Assembly: GCA_041658245.1 (NCBI GenBank)
Contig: JBBAAM010000001.1
Coordinates: forward strand, 143,120 to 207,119
Reading direction: 5' to 3'
From: Fen-1258 sp041658245
Lineage (GTDB): Bacteria > Bacteroidota > Ignavibacteria > Ignavibacteriales > Melioribacteraceae
DNA length: 64,000 nt
Shown here: positions 1 through 8,064 of the stretch, in pieces
Layout of the letters: the number at the start of each line of letters is the position of its first letter
How positions within the stretch are numbered: the first letter of the stretch is position 1
Program-made: the position numbers and the translations under genes
Notes under the pieces: generated by a model
Database searches by the model: none
What the model saw: the letters and a program-made list of their open reading frames with translations, nothing else
Told to the model about the DNA's origin: nothing

Positions 1-916
1 TATAGATAACAATATAAACAAAGATTGGCGGGACGATTTAGAAAGAAACGTAAAACATCATCAAGTGTTTCATCAATTAAAAAACACAAAGATCGGTTTG
101 ATTGGAAGTCCGTCTGATTGGCTTGTTGCAAGCATGCCGGATTCTTCCGTTATAAAAAAAGTATGGGGTCCGCAAGTAGTAAATGTTGATCTTGAAGAAC
201 TTAAAACAAGGATAGCAGAAATAAAAGATGAACAAATCGAAGACGATTATTACTACTTAACAACAAAAGCCGCGGCAATAAAAGAACCCTCAAAGAAAGA
301 AATTAAGAATGTAGTGAGAGTTTATATAGCACTTAAAGAGTTGATCCGTGCACAAGAATTAAATTCAGTTTCAGTCCGCTGTTTCGATTTGGTAACAGAC
401 CTTAAAACTACCGGATGTTTTGCATTATCAAAACTGAACGATGAAGGAATCATTGCCGGATGCGAGGGCGATCTTGTCTCTACGCTTGGAATGTTATGGG
501 CAAATTATTTAACAAATCAAACTGTTTGGATGGCTAACCCTGCACAGATTGATGAACAGAGCAATTCAATATGGCTTGCTCATTGTACTGTTCCGATGAG
601 TATGACGGAGAATTATAAATTACGCTCGCATTTTGAATCGGGACTTGGAGTTGGCATAGAAGGAGAATTGGCAAAGGGAAAAATTACAGTGTTGAGGATA
701 GGCGGAAAGAATCTGGAAAAAATTTGGGTATCTAACGGGGAGATCTTAGAAACCGGTTCATCGGAAAATCTTTGCAGAACACAAGTAAAAGTAAAGTTGC
801 ACGGCTCGGCTAAAGTAACGGATTTGCTTAATGAACCGCTTGGAAATCATTTACTTCTGATGCGCGGTAGTTATGCTAAAGAAATGATTGAATGGTGGGA
901 GATGTTTATAGTTTAG
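1..916 (+). CDS. L-fucose/L-arabinose isomerase family protein, 3' part
   Basis: The reading frame is open from base 2, so this is the C-terminal 304 residues of a gene starting left of the window; the in-frame GTG at 65 is an internal valine, not the start. The segment with Gly-Cys-Glu-Gly-Asp followed by a Leu-rich helix, and the later Leu-Ala-His-Cys block, match the C-terminal domain of fucose/arabinose isomerase-like proteins, which interconvert aldoses and ketoses in the cytoplasm. Most of the catalytic N-terminal part is outside the window, so the substrate cannot be told. It ends 101 bases before the OmpA-domain gene on the same strand. Confidence 0.75.
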   Translation, partial: IDNNINKDWRDDLERNVKHHQVFHQLKNTKIGLIGSPSDWLVASMPDSSVIKKVWGPQVVNVDLEELKTRIAEIKDEQIEDDYYYLTTKAAAIKEPSKKEIKNVVRVYIALKELIRAQELNSVSVRCFDLVTDLKTTGCFALSKLNDEGIIAGCEGDLVSTLGMLWANYLTNQTVWMANPAQIDEQSNSIWLAHCTVPMSMTENYKLRSHFESGLGVGIEGELAKGKITVLRIGGKNLEKIWVSNGEILETGSSENLCRTQVKVKLHGSAKVTDLLNEPLGNHLLLMRGSYAKEMIEWWEMFIV

Positions 917-1017
917 TTTTAGGATTCAAAACCAAAAAAATTAGGCGGATAAGGAATTGTTTTAAAGCATTTAATGTTAATTTACGAACAATTAATCCTA
1001 GAAATTTCGGAGGCAAC

Positions 1018-2586
1018 ATGAAAAGGTTTTCAACCATCACAATATTATACTCCATTATAGCATTCTTCTTTGCCGGTCAAATCTTCTCTCAAAGCGATTC
1101 TGAAAAAATGTTTAAGAATTCAAGAGATCTAAGCAAGAAAGCATTATCCATGGCGGCTAATATTTTTGCTCAAGAGGATTTTGAAAAAGGAACTGACCTG
1201 CTTGCTGATGCAGAAAAGCTTTTAAAGAAAAACGGAAAACCCGAAGAGATTCAACAGAATCTTACAACGGCAATTGATCTATTTAATAAATCAATCGAGA
1301 CAACCAAAACATTGAATACAAGTTTTTCAGATCTAATGAAAATACGCCAGCTTGCGTTTAATGTTGATGCTTACACTAACGCACCGAAATTATGGAAAGA
1401 AGGAGAGGAAAATTTTTCAAGCGCCGTAGAAGATTATAACGATAAAGATATGGAAGGATATAAAAAATATGCTAAATCCGCTGAGACTAATTATAAAGAT
1501 GCAGAATTGGTGGGTGTAAAAGGTAAATTTTTGAATGATCTTAATGCTTCAATTGCTCAAGCAGAAGATAAAGATTTAAACAAATACGCACCCATCATCT
1601 TAAATAAGAGCAAAAAATATGCTCAAGACATAGAAACAATTTTAGACGCCAACCGTTACGATACTCTAAAAGCACACAATAACCTGAACCAAGCTATGTA
1701 CGAACTTAAACATGGTTTATACTTGCAGGATCTTTTTACGAAGATGAAAGACAAAGAGAAGACAATGGAAGATTTAGTTTTATCGTGGGAAGAACCGCTA
1801 GCCAAAATAGGTGCTGAGTTCAAGATTCAACCATCATTCGACAAAGGTTATGATGAAATCACTTCTCAAATTATCTTTAATATTAATGATGGTCATGTAA
1901 AATTAAATAAAGCTTTGAACGACAATCAAAGAATTTCTTCCGAACTGGAGGATCTGAAAAAATCAATTCAGGATTATAAAACAAAACTTGAAGATGCAGA
2001 GACTCAGAATAAAAAACTGAATGTAGATAATGAATCGCTCAAAAAATCAATAGAAGAATTAAATAAGTCGGTTGAAGACTATAAAACAAGATTTGCACAA
2101 CTTGAGAATGAAAGTCTTAGGTACAAGACGCAGTCGCAGGAATTGGAAAGGAATAATCAAATCATAGAAAAAGCATCTAACCTGTTTCTTCCTTCTGAAG
2201 CAGAAGTTATAAGAAACGGAGAATTAATAATAATAAGATTAGTTAACATAGTCTTTCCGTCAAACAAGGCAACACTTGAACCTCAGTATTATAATCTGTT
2301 TGCAAAAGTTCAGAAAGCAATTCAATTATTTCCAAACGGGACGACAGTGATAGAAGGTCATACCGATGGTCAAGGCGATTTTCAAAAGAATCTTGATCTC
2401 TCACAATTAAGAGCTAATGCCATATTTCAATATTTAATGTCAAGCATGGGTGCCGAAGCGAACAGAATTACTTCTGTGGGACTTGGCGGTACTAAACCGA
2501 TCGCCAACAATTCATCAGAAGAAGGAAGAGCAAAAAATAGAAGGATTGAAATAGTAATTAATCCGCACTTCCCTGCAACCAAGTAG
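1018..2586 (+). CDS. OmpA-domain envelope protein with coiled coil
   Basis: 522 residues from the ATG at 1018, chosen because it has an upstream GGAGG and begins a clear signal peptide (MKRF.., hydrophobic core, ending FSQ); the frame is open further upstream to 892 but that part overlaps the preceding gene. The central region is helical, with a heptad-like coiled coil at about residues 330-410 rich in Glu/Lys/Asn. The last 110 residues are an OmpA/MotB peptidoglycan-binding domain: GHTDGQG, then Leu-Ser-x-x-Arg-Ala, and a final GRAKNRRIEI. Inferred to sit in the periplasm or outer membrane and tether the envelope to peptidoglycan. A bidirectional terminator follows. Confidence 0.88.
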   Translation: MKRFSTITILYSIIAFFFAGQIFSQSDSEKMFKNSRDLSKKALSMAANIFAQEDFEKGTDLLADAEKLLKKNGKPEEIQQNLTTAIDLFNKSIETTKTLNTSFSDLMKIRQLAFNVDAYTNAPKLWKEGEENFSSAVEDYNDKDMEGYKKYAKSAETNYKDAELVGVKGKFLNDLNASIAQAEDKDLNKYAPIILNKSKKYAQDIETILDANRYDTLKAHNNLNQAMYELKHGLYLQDLFTKMKDKEKTMEDLVLSWEEPLAKIGAEFKIQPSFDKGYDEITSQIIFNINDGHVKLNKALNDNQRISSELEDLKKSIQDYKTKLEDAETQNKKLNVDNESLKKSIEELNKSVEDYKTRFAQLENESLRYKTQSQELERNNQIIEKASNLFLPSEAEVIRNGELIIIRLVNIVFPSNKATLEPQYYNLFAKVQKAIQLFPNGTTVIEGHTDGQGDFQKNLDLSQLRANAIFQYLMSSMGAEANRITSVGLGGTKPIANNSSEEGRAKNRRIEIVINPHFPATK

Positions 2587-2667
2587 AGAGTTCGGACATA
2601 TAACTATTTCTTTATGTAAATACTTTTACATTTTCCTAACAATTCCATGACAACTCAACATAGAGGA

Positions 2668-2691
2668 TAAATCCCGCGAATGCGGGATTTA
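2668..2691. terminator. bidirectional rho-independent terminator
   Basis: Perfect 10-bp stem (TAAATCCCGC / GCGGGATTTA) with a GAAT loop and a T-run on the plus side, lying between the convergent OmpA-domain gene and the PfkB kinase gene. Confidence 0.85.
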
Positions 2692-2694
2692 TTT

Positions 2695-3588
2695 TTAACA
2701 GAAGGTTTCCCCATATTTTTCATAAACTAAATCATCATTTGGTAATGCCCCAATAACTAAACATACCTCCGCAGCAAATTCATTTGCAAGTTTGTTGATT
2801 TCGGCAATCGGCATATTGTTTAAGTAACCAATACAGAGTATAGCGGCAAAAGCATCGCCGGCTCCAAGAGTATCAACCACATTAACAATTTCTGCTTTGT
2901 AATGATTTGTTTCGCTCTTAGTGTAAAGCTCAGCACCCTTCTCTCCGAGTGTCAATCCGATAAGATCAATATCAAACTCTTTAATTAATTGTTCTATTGC
3001 TCGATTGTTAAATCGTTGTAGGTCGAAGAGCTGTTTAAGCTTGTCCAATTCGTCTTGGTTAATTTTAAGAACATTACATGTCAACAAAGTTTGTTTAATC
3101 AATTCCTTTGTGTAAAAATTGTGACGAAGGTTGAGATCGCAAAAATATTTCAATTGTGGTTTTTCAAAGAGAGATTGAATTGTATCGCGGGAAATATCGC
3201 TGCGTGTTGAAAGCGTACCGAAGTACAACAAATCAGTTTCCTTTTCGATCAACTCTTTTATTGAATCGTTCATTGTAATGTAATCATAGCTGCACTCAGG
3301 AGAAATTGTGAATTGCGGAGTTCTATCTTCACTAAGTTTTACTTGAACTGTTCCGGTTAGATATTTCTTATCTATATATATGTGTTTAGTATTAAATCCG
3401 ATTGAGTTGAGATATGAAAGCATTTCTTTTCCGTTCTCATCATTCCCAACACTTGAAACGAAATTTGCTTTACCCAATATCTTCCATATATGATAAATAA
3501 AATTAAACGGCGCACCGCCCAAGCGTTTTTTGTCAGGATAAATATCATAAAGGATTTCACCGATAGCAGTAACTCTTAAATTTTTCAT
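2695..3588 (-). CDS. PfkB-family carbohydrate kinase (fructokinase-like)
   Basis: 297 residues, the usual size for the ribokinase/PfkB family. The N-terminal GEILYDIYPDKKRLGGAPFN carries the glycine pair that contacts sugar, and DTLGAGDAFAA near residue 242 is the family signature with the catalytic Asp and the anion hole. Such enzymes phosphorylate a sugar with ATP in the cytoplasm; the short GAPFN-containing lid is most like fructokinases, but substrate assignment is inference. The ATG lies 7 bases after the stop of the YncE/phosphoesterase gene, so the two are probably cotranscribed. Confidence 0.85.
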   Translation of the reverse strand: MKNLRVTAIGEILYDIYPDKKRLGGAPFNFIYHIWKILGKANFVSSVGNDENGKEMLSYLNSIGFNTKHIYIDKKYLTGTVQVKLSEDRTPQFTISPECSYDYITMNDSIKELIEKETDLLYFGTLSTRSDISRDTIQSLFEKPQLKYFCDLNLRHNFYTKELIKQTLLTCNVLKINQDELDKLKQLFDLQRFNNRAIEQLIKEFDIDLIGLTLGEKGAELYTKSETNHYKAEIVNVVDTLGAGDAFAAILCIGYLNNMPIAEINKLANEFAAEVCLVIGALPNDDLVYEKYGETFC

Positions 3589-3595
3589 TTACGTT

Positions 3596-6394
3596 CTATT
3601 TTATCCGCTCTCTATTTTCTTTACGGTCTTTCTCCTTCTCTTTAGCTTCATGCATCATATCTTTCACATTATCAATTTCAGGGGATTCGCTGAGAGATTT
3701 CCAATCAAACTTTTCATCAAGCGGAGTTAAAGCTTTTTGCGGATCGAAAATTCTTCTATCTATATCTAAAGCGTTGTACGAAGTGAAATCCGGTTTATCT
3801 GTAAAGAAATCTGAAAAGTCATTTGCACCGGCATCAAATTGATTTAAGTATGGAATGCCGAGAACATTCCAGAAAGTTTTGAAGATACTGCCGAAACTAT
3901 AATGAACATGACTGACATAATTTTTCTTCACGTAAGGAGAGATGACCATCAGAACACTTCTATGCGCATCAATGTGATCTACACCGTTCTGCGCGTCATC
4001 TTCTGTAATTACGATCATCATATTTTTCCAGTACGGCGTGTGTGAAAGAAACTCTACAATCCGTCCGATTGCAAGATCGTTATCAGCCATGTAGCTTTCG
4101 CGGAAAGGATATCCGGCATCGGGACGCTCACCGGCGCCATGATCATTCGGTACAATAACGGTAAGAACAGACGGCATCTTTTTTCCTTTTCCCATCCACT
4201 TTTCATTAAATTCTTTTTTGAACATATCAATTCTAAATTGATCGGGAATGGAAGTGTTGTATGTTGGGTAAATGCGGGAAGTTTTGTTGAACATTGGGCG
4301 CGGAACCGGATAATTAACATAATGTCTAACACCGCCGTATTTATAACTTGCATCGTAAGAAGCTGGCTCGAACATCATCCCAAAACCAAAATTAAAAAAA
4401 TCTATTTTATTTCTTTCGAGATGATCCCACATAGATCCTGCTTCGTTGTAATCTTCGGGGTAGATAGCTCCTGCGGTAGGATTGATGCCAAGAGCACCCT
4501 TAGCTTTCGAATTTTCTTTTACATCTCTATTCTTGCCGTAATCAGCCGGAACGATTGTTTCAACCCATTCATTCGGATAAGTATTAACAAGCCAGCGGTG
4601 CCCGTCCGATGAAACATCCGAATCAACATAAAAATTATCGGAGATCGAAAATCGTTTTGCTAATTCGAGATGATTTTTCATTACAGTAGTATTTATTACT
4701 TCAAGAGTTTTCTTTTTATTTGTGAAGGAAACATTTTTTCCATAACGGGCAAGCGTTGAATCGCCGTTTCCATTTTTGACATTCCCGAATATTTCATCAT
4801 AAGTTCTATTTTCTTTTGAAATGAAGACGATATGTTTTATCGGGCTAACCTTTTCTTTGGGATAAAGAGGAATGGGATTGCTTTTTCTTTCAGAAAATTT
4901 TTGTGATGATGATTTCTCAATTAAAAAATTATTATCAATCACTTTTTGGGTTAGGGCAGGCAGTTCATCATCTTTTGGTATATCAATTACCGAAACAGCT
5001 CCTTTCATTAAGTTGCCGATGTAAGTTCCTTCGGGTCCGGGTTTAAAATATTCTCCTCCATTCGGTCCGCTGCCGTATCCTTTTGCATTTGCCACAAATA
5101 ATTTATTTCCATCAATACTTACTTTTAATTTTGCCGGAAACCAGCCTGTTGGTATGTGTCCGAGAATTTTCATTTTATCTATATCAATCACAGCAACAGC
5201 ATTGATTCCAGATTCTGCAACATATAATCTTTTTTGATCGGGCGAGAGTGTTAGTCCGTATGGAATTATACCGCGTAAATTTTTTAAGCGATCATCCAGT
5301 ACAAGTTTTATCGTCTTTACAATCTTTTTCTTTTCAATATCTATAACAGAAAGATTATCGTTCGTTCCGTTGCTAACGAATAAATATTTATTTGTTGCAG
5401 CAAGAGAGTTGGGGCTTGAACCTCCGACAGCCGGAATCCCTTCGATCAATTCTCCTATCCGGTTACCCGTTTTAATTTTTGTAGTAACTCTTTGATGATT
5501 CGGATCTTTGTTATCTATAATAAAGACCGAGAAAGCATCGGAAGAATATGGATTGCCTAAACCCGGAACTTTAATATCACCTATCTTAACGCCAGTCCGA
5601 GATTCTTTAGACAAATAACCATAAGGCGGAAAAGTTAATCCTTTCTCTTTAACATTATTGCTTGTTATACCGGGGATATGTTTGTATTCGTACATTCCCA
5701 CATTTGCAACAAAAATATTTATTTCATCAGGCGAGAGAGTAATACCAAAAGGATATCTTCCCACCGGTACACTTTGAACAAGCAATTTTGTTTTTGTATC
5801 TGCAATGATCATTCTAAAATTGATTTGATCAACTGCGTAAATTTTTTCTCCGTTACTAGATAAAACCAAATCACCGATGTATCCGTGAGAGTAATCGAAT
5901 TTATTATCAGCGTAAGCGCAATCAATCGAATCAATTTTATTTCCTGTTGAAATATCGAACAAGTAAATTTTATTAGTTTGTCCACCTGCGACGTAAACAA
6001 TTTTATTATCGGGAGAAATTGCCAATCCCATAAAAACTGATGCAAGAACTCCTTTATCTGTATTTGCACCGGGTGGAACTTGCTGAACGATAGGATCTCC
6101 ACTCAAAATATTTTTGATCAATGTAATTGAAAGAGGATCGGTTCCGGAATTTGCAGTAACAAGCACGTTTCCATCCGGACTTAAAGTTAATCCATACGGA
6201 TGGGGAGCGGTAATAATTGTTTTTCCTAAAGGAGTAATAAATCTGCCATTCGGAATAACCGTCTTTCCGTTCAAATCAATTTTTGTAAATTCTTTTTCAG
6301 CCGGAGCTGAAATGATCCAAAAATCTTTTTTAGATTGAGGATGTACGTTTAAGTAAAACGTAAAAAGTAGAATTAAGCAGATAAAATTTTTCAT
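3596..6394 (-). CDS. YncE-like beta-propeller fused to phosphoesterase
   Basis: 932 residues from the ATG at 6394, which begins a signal peptide (MKNFICLILLFTFYLNVHPQ); the frame opens 11 codons earlier only with a TTG. Residues ~25-500 contain repeated GLTLSPDGN / LAISPDNK / YVAES strands of a YncE/cytochrome-cd1-like seven-bladed propeller. The second half (about 535-870) is a phosphoesterase of the PF04185 type: KENRTYDEIFG at its start, then NDHGAGERPDAGYP and ITEDDAQ. Probably secreted or periplasmic; phosphatase or phospholipase C-like activity is the family expectation, the substrate is unknown. It lies between the EamA permease gene and the sugar kinase in one minus-strand run. Confidence 0.85.
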   Translation of the reverse strand: MKNFICLILLFTFYLNVHPQSKKDFWIISAPAEKEFTKIDLNGKTVIPNGRFITPLGKTIITAPHPYGLTLSPDGNVLVTANSGTDPLSITLIKNILSGDPIVQQVPPGANTDKGVLASVFMGLAISPDNKIVYVAGGQTNKIYLFDISTGNKIDSIDCAYADNKFDYSHGYIGDLVLSSNGEKIYAVDQINFRMIIADTKTKLLVQSVPVGRYPFGITLSPDEINIFVANVGMYEYKHIPGITSNNVKEKGLTFPPYGYLSKESRTGVKIGDIKVPGLGNPYSSDAFSVFIIDNKDPNHQRVTTKIKTGNRIGELIEGIPAVGGSSPNSLAATNKYLFVSNGTNDNLSVIDIEKKKIVKTIKLVLDDRLKNLRGIIPYGLTLSPDQKRLYVAESGINAVAVIDIDKMKILGHIPTGWFPAKLKVSIDGNKLFVANAKGYGSGPNGGEYFKPGPEGTYIGNLMKGAVSVIDIPKDDELPALTQKVIDNNFLIEKSSSQKFSERKSNPIPLYPKEKVSPIKHIVFISKENRTYDEIFGNVKNGNGDSTLARYGKNVSFTNKKKTLEVINTTVMKNHLELAKRFSISDNFYVDSDVSSDGHRWLVNTYPNEWVETIVPADYGKNRDVKENSKAKGALGINPTAGAIYPEDYNEAGSMWDHLERNKIDFFNFGFGMMFEPASYDASYKYGGVRHYVNYPVPRPMFNKTSRIYPTYNTSIPDQFRIDMFKKEFNEKWMGKGKKMPSVLTVIVPNDHGAGERPDAGYPFRESYMADNDLAIGRIVEFLSHTPYWKNMMIVITEDDAQNGVDHIDAHRSVLMVISPYVKKNYVSHVHYSFGSIFKTFWNVLGIPYLNQFDAGANDFSDFFTDKPDFTSYNALDIDRRIFDPQKALTPLDEKFDWKSLSESPEIDNVKDMMHEAKEKEKDRKENRERIK

Positions 6395-6441
6395 CTGGTT
6401 ATTTATGATTTTTTGTTGAGAGTTCAATTAGATACTTAAAA

Positions 6442-7335
6442 TTAGTTTCTTCTTTTGATTTGAACAACAATTGCTCCGGCTGCAGCTATTAACATTCCAA
6501 TTCCTTCCCGCCAAGTTACAGGTTCACCAATAAATAACCATGCAAGAAAGGCAATTTGGATTAACATTGTTCCGTTTATTATGCTTGATTCCATCGCAGT
6601 GAGAGTTCTCAAAGATAAATTCCAAAGTGTAAATGCAAAAGCTGTATTTACAACTGCAAGCCAAAGTAAAAATAAAATATTTGTTAAACTTAAAAGTGGT
6701 AATCCTTGTGTTACAAGACCAATAATCAACATTACGATTGATCCAATCCCCATGCTTATAACTGTAACTGTTAAAGGATGGAATTTACTGCTTCGATTTA
6801 TTCCGCGACCTAGTATGGAGGAAAATGCGTTGGAGAAAATTCCAATTGTCATCACAATAATTCCCAGAGTTTTACTTTCGGATAGATCAACGGGATAGAA
6901 GTAAGCAAGTATTCCAATAATAAATAAACTTGTACCTAACCATTGAAGCACAGAAGGTCTTTCAGATAAAAGAAAAATTCCCATTACCGCAACTATGATA
7001 GGAGTAAAATTGAGAAGCAGACTTACTGTTACCGCGGGAAGAAGCGACAATCCGATAAATTGAGTTCCTTGTGTAAATGTATAAAAAAGAAGTCCGAGGA
7101 CAGTTAAACGTAACCAATCTTTTCGATCAATTTTTTTAACTTCAGAAATTTTTTCTTTAGTTAACATAAAAGGAAGCAGACACACAAAAGCTAAGAAGTA
7201 ACGCAACCCGGCAAAAGTCAGCGGTGGAATATCCCGCAATCCCCATTTGATAATAATGAATGATGTTGACCAGAAGAAAGTGACAAGTAATGCAATTAAA
7301 ACAGATGCGGTTCTTGAAAGCGGTTTAGAGAAAAT
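6442..7335 (-). CDS. EamA/DMT-family permease, apparent ATT start
   Basis: Ten-helix drug/metabolite transporter with two EamA halves (about 5-140 and 150-295). A standard caller would start at the TTG at 7239, but the frame upstream still encodes the missing first helix (ASVLIALLVTFFWSTSF, IIIKWGLRD), typical of this family. Between the TAG at 7350-7348 and that helix there is no ATG, GTG or TTG; the codon ATT at 7335 is preceded by AGAGG with a five-base gap. I therefore place the start at ATT, giving 297 residues, the usual length. Exports or imports small metabolites across the inner membrane; substrate unknown. Confidence 0.75.
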   Translation of the reverse strand: MFSKPLSRTASVLIALLVTFFWSTSFIIIKWGLRDIPPLTFAGLRYFLAFVCLLPFMLTKEKISEVKKIDRKDWLRLTVLGLLFYTFTQGTQFIGLSLLPAVTVSLLLNFTPIIVAVMGIFLLSERPSVLQWLGTSLFIIGILAYFYPVDLSESKTLGIIVMTIGIFSNAFSSILGRGINRSSKFHPLTVTVISMGIGSIVMLIIGLVTQGLPLLSLTNILFLLWLAVVNTAFAFTLWNLSLRTLTAMESSIINGTMLIQIAFLAWLFIGEPVTWREGIGMLIAAAGAIVVQIKRRN

Positions 7336-7390
7336 GTTCGCCTCTTGCTACGCTGTTATTAAATTTTGAATAAGCAGTTATAAATAATTT

Positions 7391-7756
7391 TTATTTGCCT
7401 ATCAATAATTTGAGAGCATAAAGAATAAGAAATACAGCAAAGACCTTTTTCAAAATTCCTTCGGGAAGATTAACAGCATATAATGACGACAAATAACTTC
7501 CGATAACGAAAGTAACAACCATAATACCGACAGCTTTAAGATTTACATGCCCGGCTTTATAATAATTCATTACAGCAAGGATACCAATAGGAAGAAGAAG
7601 AAGACCAAGCGAAGTTCCCTGCGCGTCTTTTTGAGTGTATCCCAAAAATCCAACAAGCATCGGTATAATAATTATTCCGCCGCCGATGCCAAGAACTCCG
7701 CTAACTAAACCGGCAGCAAGACCGATGATTAAAAGAGTAATTATCTCTTGCATCAT
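7391..7756 (-). CDS. Half-size TauE/SafE-family permease
   Basis: 121 residues with about four membrane helices and the glycine-rich family signature AAGLVSGVLGIGGGIIIIP near the N-terminus. TauE/SafE (DUF81) sulfite/organosulfonate exporter family proteins usually have two such halves (about 250 residues); only one is present, and the stop is not followed by a second half, so it either dimerises or is a natural single-repeat form. Two tandem ATGs (7756, 7753) are possible starts. It is the first gene of the minus-strand run towards the EamA permease, 55 bases away. Confidence 0.75.
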   Translation of the reverse strand: MMQEIITLLIIGLAAGLVSGVLGIGGGIIIIPMLVGFLGYTQKDAQGTSLGLLLLPIGILAVMNYYKAGHVNLKAVGIMVVTFVIGSYLSSLYAVNLPEGILKKVFAVFLILYALKLLIGK

Positions 7757-8064
7757 TACAATTCCGATTGAATGAAAAAAATATTTATTTCACTAATATC
7801 TATATAGCAAATTAGATATTAACAAGCATTATGTGCAAAATATTCTTCCGGAACGAAATTATTTCATGACAGAAAAAAATAAAATGACCTTTAGCATTAA
7901 TATTGAATTAAAATCAACGGTATAATAATTGCTTAATTATTCTTATTCTAATGGGACTAAAATGCTAATACCCTGCCATTCCCTACAAAATAAAAAATTG
8001 ACCGTCCTTAATACTTCATTCGATCACACTAATTGCAATCACAACAATAAATCAAGGGGGAAAC
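7757..8064. other. Divergent intergenic region
   Basis: AT-rich 308-base region between the divergent TauE-like and VIT/VWA genes, so it should hold promoters for both. On the plus strand a TATAAT hexamer is visible at 7921-7926 with only a poor -35 (TTAATA, 18 bases upstream). A strong purine-rich ribosome site (AGGGGG) lies just before the ATG at 8065. The short open frame at 7929-8114 overlaps the real gene and looks non-coding. Confidence 0.4.

Noticed and set aside
892..1017. Upstream extension of the OmpA-domain gene
   Set aside because: Overlaps the isomerase gene end and lacks a ribosome site; the ATG at 1018 has GGAGG and starts a signal peptide.
4139..4612. 157-codon plus-strand open frame
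   Set aside because: Lies wholly antisense within the YncE/phosphoesterase gene whose domains are clear; no family or ribosome site.
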